The notes beneath the pieces were generated by a model. The model made no database searches, was not told the DNA's origin, and saw only the letters and a program-made list of their open reading frames with translations. Below are positions 1-6,915 of a DNA stretch of 64,000 bases, one piece after another (position 1 is the first letter of the stretch; every line of letters starts with the position of its first letter). The stretch comes from Brevibacterium sp. 239c (GTDB lineage Bacteria; Actinomycetota; Actinomycetes; Actinomycetales; Brevibacteriaceae), in NCBI RefSeq assembly GCF_900169365.1, contig NZ_FXZH01000019.1, forward strand, positions 21,674-85,673, in the 5' to 3' direction. The translations under genes were made by a program, and so were the position numbers.

Positions 1-113
1 AACACGGCCCAGACATTCCCAGACGCCATAGGCGATATAAGCCGCTTGACCTGCATCTACGCTCATTACCGACCCGCTGAGTCTCATTTCTCAGGGTGTC
101 TCAGGGCAGGCGT

Positions 114-133
114 TTGTCAATGGTTTGTCAACG
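114..133 (+). repeat. Arm-type integrase repeats, left end
   Basis: TTGTCAATG (114-122) and TTGTCAACG (125-133) are direct repeats 11 bp apart, one helical turn. The same pair occurs near the right end at 39,399 and 39,410. Paired direct repeats in both arms are what tyrosine integrases use as arm-type sites; the function is inferred. Their presence here suggests attL is within a few hundred bases left of the window. Confidence 0.6.
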
Positions 134-144
134 CCCTGTCAGTG

Positions 145-173
145 TTGCGCACCCCTAATTAGTGGTGTAGAGT
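145..173 (+). promoter_or_regulatory. Promoter-operator copy 1
   Basis: The -35 box TTGCGC (145-150) and -10 box TAGAGT (168-173) are exactly 17 bp apart. The spacer is filled by the near-perfect palindrome CACCCCTAATTAGTGGTG (150-167). Three further copies precede other genes in this cassette. A protein bound to the palindrome would block RNA polymerase, so this looks like a repressible promoter; the binding protein is not known. Confidence 0.7.
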
Positions 174-223
174 GAGTGTCACGAGCAGGGCGCACCGCCC
201 AGCCGATCCGAAAGGGAATCACC

Positions 224-616
224 ATGAACTACGCACTCAGGACACCAGCACTCAACGGCGAGACCGTCACGCAGGGCGACACCAACTATTGCCGCGACAA
301 CGGGCACATGACACACACCATCGACGGCGCAGAGCAGGGACTTTGCCCCCGTTGCGGTAAGTCAAACGCACGGCAGAAGCTCAACGACCGCACCGCCGCC
401 CAGTCAACGCCGATCCTTTTGGCCGCGCTCAAGTTCATGGACCAGACGCCACAGGCCGACAAGAAGCCAGAAGAGCGACTGGCATACGCCACGATTTGCC
501 AGGTGCTCACAGAGCGTCACGGGCTAGACGCGAAGCTTGAGGACATTTACGAAAACACGCCACTAGAGGTTCGATTCACCTACCGTGAGGCGATCATCAA
601 GGCAATGAAGAACTGA
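224..616 (+). CDS. Small prophage protein with possible zinc site
   Basis: A 130-residue protein of unknown function, first gene of the left cassette. The start at 224 is chosen because GAAAGGGAA lies just upstream; an in-frame GTG at 176 would place the ribosome site inside the gene. The N-terminal third holds Cys and His residues spaced YCRDNGH and then CPRC, a possible single zinc-binding cluster. The C-terminal part is predicted helical and acidic. It is expressed from promoter copy 1 and followed by a GC-rich hairpin at about 635-655. No family recognised. Confidence 0.6.
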   Translation: MNYALRTPALNGETVTQGDTNYCRDNGHMTHTIDGAEQGLCPRCGKSNARQKLNDRTAAQSTPILLAALKFMDQTPQADKKPEERLAYATICQVLTERHGLDAKLEDIYENTPLEVRFTYREAIIKAMKN

Positions 617-672
617 CCAACCCAACCCGTGAGCCGGGGCGCAAGCCCCGGCCACCCCGAAAGGAATATGAC

Positions 673-870
673 ATGTCACCACTTACCACCGCAGAACTAA
701 ACGCCCAGCTTCGCAACGTCCGCGAGAACGGGCAGACAGACCGCCTAGACCTCTCGAATGCAATGCGAGTCCGCGACGCACGGCGCGCCGTTCAATGCGT
801 TGAGTCCATCGTGTCTCAGGTGGACAGTAGCCCGTCAGGGCGAAGCCGCTACATAGTGACCCCTGCCTGA
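673..870 (+). CDS. Small prophage protein, unknown
   Basis: A 65-residue hypothetical protein rich in Arg and Asp, with no membrane segment and no recognised motif. GAAAGGAATATGAC provides a ribosome site before the ATG at 673. It lies 56 bp after the previous gene, probably in the same transcript, and is followed by a GC hairpin (884-905) and promoter copy 2. Confidence 0.5.
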   Translation: MSPLTTAELNAQLRNVRENGQTDRLDLSNAMRVRDARRAVQCVESIVSQVDSSPSGRSRYIVTPA

Positions 871-917
871 CCCCAACACCCCGTGCCGGGGGCGTGATGC
901 CCCCGGCCCTTGCCGTG

Positions 918-946
918 TTGCGCACCCCTAAATAGTGGCGTATAGT
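918..946 (+). promoter_or_regulatory. Promoter-operator copy 2
   Basis: TTGCGC (918-923), 17-bp spacer, TATAGT (941-946). The spacer carries the palindrome CACCCCTAAATAGTGGCG (923-940), one base less symmetric than copy 3. Confidence 0.7.
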
Positions 947-997
947 TGTACTCATGAGCGGGGCACTCAAGCACCGCCAAACCGAAAGGAATACGAA

Positions 998-1288
998 ATG
1001 CTCAAGGTCACCAACACCACTACCACCGACCACGGCACAGTCGAACTACGCGGGACCACATTCAGCGTTGAGCGCATGACGCACACATTCAACGACGGCA
1101 GGGAAACCACAGACACCTACCTGCACGGCGCGCGCGGCGCGGTCTACCTCTTGCGCCCGTTCATTGAGCGCGACGGCGACTCAGGGATTCGTGAGCTTAT
1201 CTCACTGAAGAGCGGCGCACCGTGGCGCAAGCACGGGAACTCGGTTCGCGTGATTGAAATCGCCGGGGTCATCGAAGAACAGAAGTAG
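998..1288 (+). CDS. Small prophage protein, unknown
   Basis: A 96-residue hypothetical protein, rich in Thr near its N-terminus and predicted mostly beta-strand. The ATG at 998 follows GAAAGGAATACGAA. It has its own promoter-operator (copy 2) and the conserved leader shared by several genes of this cassette. A GC-rich hairpin follows at 1303-1323. No recognisable family. Confidence 0.6.
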   Translation: MLKVTNTTTTDHGTVELRGTTFSVERMTHTFNDGRETTDTYLHGARGAVYLLRPFIERDGDSGIRELISLKSGAPWRKHGNSVRVIEIAGVIEEQK

Positions 1289-1338
1289 CCCACCATCACC
1301 CGCGCCGGGGCTTCGGCCCCGGCCACCGAAGGGAGACC

Positions 1339-1692
1339 ATGAACGCACAAGACCACGCCGCCGCAATCGTGAACGCCGTTGACGCGGCAGTCGCGGCCCC
1401 GAAGATCGACCGTGACGCCACGGTCGGCGTTCACACCGCACTCGCCAAGGCGCGAACATTCGCTGTAGGTATCGGCGGGGCGGACGGCGAGCAGGCTGCG
1501 ATTGAACTCGATTACGCCGACGTTCTCTATAAGGCGCATGAGCGCACGATCACGACCGCAAAGCCACAGGCACCAGAGCGGCGCATTCAGCACACGTCAC
1601 GGCAGGTTCTCGCCCTGTCGCGTGCGGTCTCTCAAACGAATGAGGCCGTGCAGACACTCATTCATATCAACTCAAGGAAGGACGAACAATGA
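1339..1692 (+). CDS. Small helical prophage protein, unknown
   Basis: A 117-residue, Ala-rich, probably all-helical protein. The ATG at 1339 follows GAAGGGAGACC. The stop overlaps the next start (ATGA at 1689-1692), so the two genes are translationally coupled and the products may act together. No known domain recognised. Confidence 0.6.
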   Translation: MNAQDHAAAIVNAVDAAVAAPKIDRDATVGVHTALAKARTFAVGIGGADGEQAAIELDYADVLYKAHERTITTAKPQAPERRIQHTSRQVLALSRAVSQTNEAVQTLIHINSRKDEQ

Positions 1693-2027
1693 ACGATCGA
1701 CAGATGACCGCCGCCGAGATGAGGGCGCGCACCACTGCGCTAGGGCTGAGTCTGAATCAGCTTTCCGAGATTGGCAGCATGGACTTACGTGGGGTGCGCC
1801 GTCAGGCAGGCGGAACGACCCCTGTGACGCCGAAAACAGCCCGTGCGATTGAGAACCTAGAGGGCAGGGCCAAGAGCGTACGTGAGTCGTTCCTGAGCGC
1901 GGGTGAGATTGAGCTACCCTCATGGGGTGAGTCGGTGCCCGGTGATCCTGATTTGCCGTCATCGTTCTATCACGCGGTGGCCGGTTCGGTGGCTGACCGC
2001 GTAACGATTCGCTACGCGTTCGAGTGA
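1689..2027 (+). CDS. Helix-turn-helix protein of the left cassette
   Basis: A 112-residue protein. Residues about 6-60 look like an XRE-type helix-turn-helix: an Ala/Arg-rich first helix, then LGLSLNQLSEIGSMDLRGVR and PVTPKTARAIENL. It is coupled to the upstream gene by an ATGA overlap. As the only probable DNA-binding protein of the cassette it is a candidate reader of the palindromic operators at 150, 923, 2034 and 2812 (inference). The C-terminal half is acidic and not recognised. Confidence 0.6.
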   Translation: MNDRQMTAAEMRARTTALGLSLNQLSEIGSMDLRGVRRQAGGTTPVTPKTARAIENLEGRAKSVRESFLSAGEIELPSWGESVPGDPDLPSSFYHAVAGSVADRVTIRYAFE

Positions 2028-2028
2028 T

Positions 2029-2057
2029 TTGCGCACCCCTAAATAGTGGTGTATAGT
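2029..2057 (+). promoter_or_regulatory. Promoter-operator copy 3
   Basis: TTGCGC (2029-2034), 17-bp spacer, consensus-like TATAGT (2052-2057). The palindrome CACCCCTAAATAGTGGTG spans 2034-2051. Confidence 0.72.
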
Positions 2058-2106
2058 CATGGGTATGAGCGGGGCGCAACGCACCGCCACACCGAAAGGA
2101 ACCACC

Positions 2107-2385
2107 ATGAACACCGAAATCAGCACCGGCTACATCTGCAAAAAGTGCGGCACCCCATCCCCAATCGGCGTGGGCTACGCGACTTCCGCCCCCGCTAACA
2201 CAGACCTGAGCCGCTGCGAATGCGGCTACTCGGTCGCCCCGATAGTCGTCGGTTCAGCTGTACTCAAGAGCGGCTACCCCGGCACCGTGACACTCATTCA
2301 TACGGGCGAGCTTGAGGGCATGGCAGATGTTCGCCTCAGTAGCGGCGAAGTCACCACCTGCATTTCAGAGCTTTCCCCAGCCTGA
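2107..2385 (+). CDS. Small zinc-ribbon prophage protein
   Basis: A 92-residue protein with a CKKCG knuckle near residue 10 and CECG near residue 39, the spacing of a small zinc ribbon, followed by a beta-rich domain. The start at 2107 follows CCGAAAGGAACCACC; in-frame ATGs at 2059 and 2065 would fall in the conserved leader. Driven by promoter copy 3; followed by a GC hairpin (about 2398-2424). Function unknown. Confidence 0.6.
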   Translation: MNTEISTGYICKKCGTPSPIGVGYATSAPANTDLSRCECGYSVAPIVVGSAVLKSGYPGTVTLIHTGELEGMADVRLSSGEVTTCISELSPA

Positions 2386-2466
2386 CCAGCACCACCCCAG
2401 CCGGGGGCGAACAGCCCCCGGCACCCCGAGCAGGGCACACGCCCAGCCGATCCGAAAGGAACCACC

Positions 2467-2754
2467 ATGAACCACACCAGCACCCGTCTAGCAGTCGCCC
2501 TAGCTGCCTTCATCGACTTTGAGCGCCCCCACATTCTCCGCGCCGAGGTCGAACAGGCTATGCAGGACGCATCAGGCGCGGTCCATGACGGCAGACAGGA
2601 TGAGGAACGCGTGAAGCCGATCCTCTTGCACTTAGCCAAAGCCGCCGTGAAGCTGAGCAAAATTCAGGCAGGGCAGACCGGGCCGCGAACGTTTGAAGGT
2701 GCCGTGCGAGCAGCCGGGCGAGCTTCCGCGAGGCTCAGGGAAATCGGCCTCTGA
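2467..2754 (+). CDS. Small helical prophage protein, unknown
   Basis: A 95-residue, probably helical protein. The upstream leader (about 2427-2466) repeats the GAGCAGGGC...CCGAAAGGAACCACC leader of the other cassette genes but has no promoter of its own, so it is probably read through from copy 3. A terminator hairpin follows directly. No family recognised. Confidence 0.55.
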   Translation: MNHTSTRLAVALAAFIDFERPHILRAEVEQAMQDASGAVHDGRQDEERVKPILLHLAKAAVKLSKIQAGQTGPRTFEGAVRAAGRASARLREIGL

Positions 2755-2760
2755 GCCTCA

Positions 2761-2790
2761 GCCCCCGTCGATCACGACGGGGGCATTTCT
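2761..2790 (+). terminator. Terminator after the cassette gene at 2467
   Basis: Ten-base-pair stem GCCCCCGTCG / CGACGGGGGC with a four-base loop, followed by ATTTCTGT. Confidence 0.65.
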
Positions 2791-2805
2791 GTGTTCCCTC
2801 TCGAT

Positions 2806-2835
2806 TTGCTACACCCCTATTTAGTGGTGTACTAT
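2806..2835 (+). promoter_or_regulatory. Promoter-operator copy 4
   Basis: TTGCTA (2806-2811) and TACTAT (2830-2835) flank the palindrome CACCCCTATTTAGTGGTG (2812-2829). This copy has one more spacer base (18 bp) than copies 1-3 and lacks the shared leader. Confidence 0.65.
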
Positions 2836-2878
2836 TGAGACATAAGCAAGGCAAGCAACACAGATTGGAAACTTAATA

Positions 2879-3160
2879 ATGAACAAGGTCATCACCCCCG
2901 GCGCAATCGCAGAATTCGCTGAAAAGGGCATCATGGACACATGGAAGGCCGCGCTTGCCGCGATCCTCACCCTGACCCCCATGAACACCGTGGGACTCTG
3001 GGGAACCGTGAACCCCTGGGAAACTCACCGCAAGCTCTGGACAGACCAGATCAACGCCAAGATCGAAGAGGCCAAGACCAGCCCAAAGGCCGCTGAACAG
3101 CTTGACCGCCTCAAGGTTCGCCTTGAGAAGTGGATCAGCTACGGCGAGACAATCGCCTGA
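2879..3160 (+). CDS. Small prophage protein, unknown
   Basis: A 93-residue protein with one hydrophobic stretch (about residues 20-42) and a charged helical C-terminus. It has its own promoter copy 4 and is the last plus-strand gene before the convergent late genes. The upstream ribosome site (GGAAACTTAATA) is weaker than in the other cassette genes. Possibly membrane-associated; no family recognised. Confidence 0.55.
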   Translation: MNKVITPGAIAEFAEKGIMDTWKAALAAILTLTPMNTVGLWGTVNPWETHRKLWTDQINAKIEEAKTSPKAAEQLDRLKVRLEKWISYGETIA

Positions 3161-3171
3161 AACGAGAAAAC

Positions 3172-3206
3172 GCCCCCACCGCCAATCAAGGCAGTGGGGG
3201 CAATTT
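3172..3206. terminator. Bidirectional terminator between convergent genes
   Basis: GCCCCCAC (3172-3179) pairs with GTGGGGGC (3194-3201). AATTTTC follows on the plus strand and CGTTTTC on the minus strand, so it can stop both the left cassette and the late operon. Confidence 0.7.
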
Positions 3207-3680
3207 TCATTCCTCGTCGGACACTTCAACCTGTGCCCAATACTCAGAATCAGGGTGAGGCATCTGCATATTCTTGTCACACAGAGACTCATAGGTGACA
3301 CCGCCGCGAATGGCGCGTTCACCCTTCGCGTAGCCGTCATGCTCACGAGAAGGCTCAAGCCACGGGATCGGGACGCCCTGACGCGAGACCTGCCGATAAC
3401 CGGCCTCACCGGGCACAAGCTGATTACACGCCAACAGTGAACGGTAGAACTTACTTTCGTGTTCTACCGTGTCACCTAAACCCGGCGCGTCTAGCGCATA
3501 TTCGGGGGCTTCCCACATCCGCCATTCGATAGGCTCAATGGCGAGCGCGTCACGATATTTGCCCTGAAGTTCGGCAAGCTCAGCGTTGAACGCGTCCTGA
3601 GTCTGACGCCGCGCCAACTCGCCCTGTGCCGAGTCGATCATGTCCTGAATCTCGTCACTTGGCAGAAAACTAAAATCCAT
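3207..3680 (-). CDS. Prophage protein with CBM5/12-like C-terminus
   Basis: A 157-residue protein, last gene of the late minus-strand operon. The N-terminal 50 residues look coiled-coil. The C-terminal half has the spacing of a CBM5/12-type carbohydrate-binding module as found at the ends of many phage proteins: a Trp-Pro element (IPWLEP), then DGYAKGERA, GGVTYESL and a final YWAQV. The late position next to the lysis genes would fit a virion or wall-binding role, but this is inferred from a short pattern. Confidence 0.55.
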   Translation of the reverse strand: MDFSFLPSDEIQDMIDSAQGELARRQTQDAFNAELAELQGKYRDALAIEPIEWRMWEAPEYALDAPGLGDTVEHESKFYRSLLACNQLVPGEAGYRQVSRQGVPIPWLEPSREHDGYAKGERAIRGGVTYESLCDKNMQMPHPDSEYWAQVEVSDEE

Positions 3681-3689
3681 CAGTGCTCC

Positions 3690-4046
3690 TTAGTGCTTTG
3701 GCTTGTAATCGTCAGGAACCGGCGTTGCGTCCGCTTCGGCTTCGGCAAGCCGCTTCGCCTTCGGTGTCGTGCCCACTCCGAAACGCTCAAGCACCTTCTC
3801 AACGCCCGGAATCGCCATTACACGGGCGACAATCGCCGCGACCAGGGCACAGGCCACAGACGCACCCGTTAGGGCCAAATAGAGCCATTCGGGAAGTTCA
3901 ACGCCAGCTTTGCCCACTTCGTCAAGCACAATGTCAACGAACGGCGGCACCGCGACGAATACCAGCACCAGCGCGGGAATGAGCGTCTGAATGAAAGTAC
4001 GCACCGACGCCCTGTTGGGGTGCTGTACCTGTGTAGATGTGTTCAT
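3690..4046 (-). CDS. Putative holin, two membrane segments
   Basis: A 118-residue membrane protein with hydrophobic segments at about residues 18-40 and 55-80 and a charged C-terminal tail rich in Lys, Asp and Pro. Size, topology and position directly downstream of the endolysin suggest a class II-type holin. It begins 9 bp after the 36-residue membrane protein gene. No sequence family was recognised; the call rests on context. Confidence 0.6.
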   Translation of the reverse strand: MNTSTQVQHPNRASVRTFIQTLIPALVLVFVAVPPFVDIVLDEVGKAGVELPEWLYLALTGASVACALVAAIVARVMAIPGVEKVLERFGVGTTPKAKRLAEAEADATPVPDDYKPKH

Positions 4047-4055
4047 GTTGTCCTC

Positions 4056-4166
4056 TCAGATCGAAAACAGGTCAATGAGGCTCAACACCAGGACCGCCCA
4101 CCCAAACATGTAGGCAGGCAGTCCCAGCGCGAGCACGGCCCCCACAAGGGCCGCTGTAGGTTTCAT
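4056..4166 (-). CDS. 36-residue membrane peptide coupled to endolysin
   Basis: A tiny open frame, Met-Lys-Pro-Thr then almost entirely hydrophobic (GAVLALGLPAYMFGWAVLVL) to a short acidic end. Its ATG overlaps the endolysin stop as TGATG, so translation is probably coupled to the endolysin. The holin-like gene starts 9 bp later. It could be a small holin, antiholin or pinholin-like regulator of lysis timing (inference). Confidence 0.6.
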   Translation of the reverse strand: MKPTAALVGAVLALGLPAYMFGWAVLVLSLIDLFSI

Positions 4167-5056
4167 CAGGTAACGGGATTCTTAAACGCCGCGTCCCATG
4201 TGGCGCGACCGGCGAGACCGTCAACCGGCAACCCCTGATCCCTTTGGAACGCGCGAATCAGTGCCTCAAGCTCCGCGCCGTACTTGCCGTCATTGCCGAA
4301 CGACTTGAGGTAGGTGCCGCCCTTCTTCGCGTTCCACCCGCGCGCCACAAGCTGATTCACAAAACGCTTGTTCCACGTCGAATCAGCAACGCCCTTTGTC
4401 TTGCGTCCACCAATGCCCGAATGCGAGCGGTTCGGCCCCGAGCGAGGGCCAATGTAGCCGCCACTCTCATAAGGGAACGCGTAGGACTTGCCGGGAACCT
4501 TGCCCGTAGGCTTCGGCTTCGACGGGGCAGGCGTAGACCCTCCACCGGGCTTAGGCGAAGTTGTGCCGCCCTTCTTACGCGCGGCGTGCTCCGCGTTCAC
4601 GTCCTTAACAAGCTGTTTGATTCGGCTTCCGTACTTGCCAGGGCACGCGGTGCTCTTCCAGTCCGAATGCTTGAAATACTTCATCGAACCGTGCTCTTCC
4701 TCAATATCGGCACAGAGCTGAACGAGAGTCGCCCAATCACCATCAGACATTTCAGGACGGCACTCAATGCCGATAGTCGAACCGTTACCAGCAGTCGAAC
4801 CGGCGTGCCACGACGCGCGAGAATCACCGACAAGCTGAGTGACCCGTCCGGCCTCAGTCACATAGTGCGCCGACGAGTTGCGGTTAGAGGTGCCACCAGC
4901 GGCCCCGCGAAGCCAACCCACGACGTTAGCGAACTTCTGCCCCGTGCTACCCCAGTGATGAATCGTGATGCCTGTGGGCTTCGTGCCGTAACCGTAGTGC
5001 GAGCGCGTCGAACTGTTGGAAGAGCTCTTCGACTCGAATGTGTAATTTCGTGCCAT
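4166..5056 (-). CDS. Endolysin, N-acetylmuramoyl-L-alanine amidase
   Basis: A 296-residue cell wall hydrolase. Residues about 25-150 are an amidase_2/PGRP domain: ITIHHWG (His34), HYV (64-66), WHAG (His84) and KHSDWKSTACPG with His130 and Cys138. The His-x7-Cys spacing matches the zinc ligands of T7-type lysozyme. A Pro/Gly/Lys linker (about 165-190) leads to a C-terminal peptidoglycan-binding domain ending in AFQRDQGLPVDGLAGRATWD. It should cut the bond between MurNAc and L-Ala at the end of infection. There is no signal peptide, so release needs a holin. Confidence 0.92.
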   Translation of the reverse strand: MARNYTFESKSSSNSSTRSHYGYGTKPTGITIHHWGSTGQKFANVVGWLRGAAGGTSNRNSSAHYVTEAGRVTQLVGDSRASWHAGSTAGNGSTIGIECRPEMSDGDWATLVQLCADIEEEHGSMKYFKHSDWKSTACPGKYGSRIKQLVKDVNAEHAARKKGGTTSPKPGGGSTPAPSKPKPTGKVPGKSYAFPYESGGYIGPRSGPNRSHSGIGGRKTKGVADSTWNKRFVNQLVARGWNAKKGGTYLKSFGNDGKYGAELEALIRAFQRDQGLPVDGLAGRATWDAAFKNPVT

Positions 5057-5080
5057 GTTTACCCCTTTCCGGGCATGAGT

Positions 5081-5133
5081 AAGGGCACCCCCGAAGAGGT
5101 GCCCTTGAATTGAAAAAACCCGCCGTAGCGGGT
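5081..5133 (-). terminator. Double hairpin terminator upstream of endolysin
   Basis: On the minus strand ACCCGC/GCGGGT with a run of six T (5113-5133) is followed by a second hairpin AAGGGCACC/GGTGCCCTT (5081-5106), then ATGCCCGG and the endolysin ribosome site. The endolysin is probably partly insulated from the tail operon. Confidence 0.75.
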
Positions 5134-5139
5134 CAAGTG

Positions 5140-5448
5140 TTATTCGTCTGCGAACTCGTCAGGCGGCAACGGCGGCGAGAACGGGAACGACTGTTTTTCC
5201 TTTGGTGGCAGACGCTCATAGGCGAGCCACAGAAGCGCGTAATTCGCTTCGAACCACGCAAGGCGAGCCTTCTGCCTATGTATCTCGTCAAGCCGAGACC
5301 GGGCGATTCCCTGCCACTGCGTAACGGCAGATTCCTCTTTCATCACCCGCCCCTGAATCCAGTCATAGGCGAGCTTGCCGAGCGCGCCGAGCAGAGCAAC
5401 ACCACCACCGCCGAGGATGAGCTTCATGATTTCTGAATCCATGCTCAC
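5140..5448 (-). CDS. Small membrane-anchored prophage protein
   Basis: A 102-residue protein with one N-terminal hydrophobic segment (about residues 8-27, Gly-rich) followed by a charged helical region and a Pro-rich acidic tail. It is coupled by ATGA overlap to the four-segment membrane gene before it. Position between tail genes and endolysin suggests a lysis accessory or holin-type role, not proven. Confidence 0.6.
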   Translation of the reverse strand: MSMDSEIMKLILGGGGVALLGALGKLAYDWIQGRVMKEESAVTQWQGIARSRLDEIHRQKARLAWFEANYALLWLAYERLPPKEKQSFPFSPPLPPDEFADE

Positions 5449-5846
5449 CCCTCATCCGCAATAGCGTTTATCGCTTGCTCTTCAGCCCCTAGCCTGTACC
5501 AACGTTCAAATGAGAACAGAGTGAAAGCAACATAGACGAGTAGACCACCGCCACGGGTCCACGTAATCGGCACGTCGAACATGACTAACGCCTGACCGAT
5601 CGACAGACACGAACCAGCAACGACGATTGCGAAGACGCCGAAACGTTCAACGTGGACGTATCCCGTGATGACGCCGAGCAGAGACACGAACCCGCCAAAC
5701 ACGAACACCGAACCCCACGCGATAGCGGGAAATGGTGTGTCAAAGAACGATGTTGTTGTGTGAGGCGGCGCGAGAACGTAGAACAGGCCCGACGCCAGAA
5801 ACAGCACTGACCCGAGCGCACGCAAAAATCTAGATGTGCGGTTCAT
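5445..5846 (-). CDS. Membrane protein with four predicted segments
   Basis: About 133 residues from the ATG at 5846 (an upstream ATG at 5873 would overlap the preceding gene). Four hydrophobic segments are visible. The N-terminus is basic (MNRTSRFLRALG). It lies between the last tail gene and the lysis genes; a part in lysis or in modifying the host envelope is possible. No family recognised. Confidence 0.6.
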   Translation of the reverse strand: MNRTSRFLRALGSVLFLASGLFYVLAPPHTTTSFFDTPFPAIAWGSVFVFGGFVSLLGVITGYVHVERFGVFAIVVAGSCLSIGQALVMFDVPITWTRGGGLLVYVAFTLFSFERWYRLGAEEQAINAIADEG

Positions 5847-5848
5847 GG

Positions 5849-6904
5849 TCACCGCGTCAACGTGTAGGTGCAACCGTCAAACGGTATCCACGCATTCGCG
5901 TATCCGGGCGTGACCACCACACGCCCGTCCTGATAGATCGTGACTGTAGAGGTGTGCTCAGCGTTTAGGCCGCTATTTTTCACCAGGAACCTACGTTCCG
6001 ATTTCGGGCGAAGCTCAGCGGGTAGATTCATAACGTTGTACTCTGTGCCAGCGTTAAAATTCTGCCCCTCGTACTTACCGGCGCGCTTTAGACGCCCCTC
6101 AAGATAAACGACTTGCCCAATCTTCACGGCCCCCGGCTTGGCACCATGACCAACCCACTGATACACGCCAGAGTCGGGACGAATATAGACGACTTCGGGA
6201 TCATTGAGAGATTCCCAGCGCGTTGCCCCGCCTTCCGCGTTATTCGCGCCCCGAGCAATCACGATGTCTTTTTCGTCGTAAACGACTGCGACCGTGCCAT
6301 AAAGGACCGTAGCGGGGTCCGGCAGGTCACCAACTCTCGTCACCGTGATTGTGGGCGCAACACGTGGACGGTAGCGCGTAATCGTCGCATCAGTGAGAAG
6401 CTGATTCGGCTTTCGGCCCACAGTCCACAGAAGCAAGTGCTCACGCCCTGATTCAGTGTTCAATTCGTTCGGGTACACCTTGACCGAAATTGGCCCTTCA
6501 GGGTCACGCGCCTTCAGCGGGTTAAGCTCCAACACCACGTAATACGTGGTGTCAGACAGTGGCATCGGGAAGTCAAGGCGCATATCTTTCAGAAGCCGGT
6601 GATAGAACCCCTGAAGCACCGCCTGAGCGGTTTCAGTTGTCGTTGCGACAGTGAGCTTCATCTGATTTGCTTGATTCGTTTCAGAGTCAGTTCCGAGCTT
6701 GCGCAACCAATACGGCCACCCGCCGTCATCTAGAATCCCCGATCCGAGCGCAAGCGTGATGAACTTCCACATTTCATCATCCACGGCCTGCCCTACGGCA
6801 GGGTAGGAATATTCCGGACCTTCTGGCACCGCGTATTCTGCCGAGACAAGCTCTTGCAGTTCCTCAATCAGAGCAAGGTTGCTCTCTGGTGTTGCATCAG
6901 CCAT
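5849..6904 (-). CDS. Putative minor tail or receptor-binding protein
   Basis: A 351-residue, mostly beta-rich protein, starting at the ATG at 6904 behind GAAAGGGGCGG. Residues 1-80 hold an acidic helical region; the remainder has many short beta elements. It is the last large gene of the tail tip block, where siphophages keep receptor-binding or baseplate proteins. No specific family recognised; the tail assignment is positional. Confidence 0.6.
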   Translation of the reverse strand: MADATPESNLALIEELQELVSAEYAVPEGPEYSYPAVGQAVDDEMWKFITLALGSGILDDGGWPYWLRKLGTDSETNQANQMKLTVATTTETAQAVLQGFYHRLLKDMRLDFPMPLSDTTYYVVLELNPLKARDPEGPISVKVYPNELNTESGREHLLLWTVGRKPNQLLTDATITRYRPRVAPTITVTRVGDLPDPATVLYGTVAVVYDEKDIVIARGANNAEGGATRWESLNDPEVVYIRPDSGVYQWVGHGAKPGAVKIGQVVYLEGRLKRAGKYEGQNFNAGTEYNVMNLPAELRPKSERRFLVKNSGLNAEHTSTVTIYQDGRVVVTPGYANAWIPFDGCTYTLTR

Positions 6905-6915
6905 AACCGCCCCTT

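Noticed and set aside
1..113. attL within the first bases of the window
   Set aside because: No segment matches the tRNA-Thr core or a T arm/acceptor 3' half; the phage end must lie further left.
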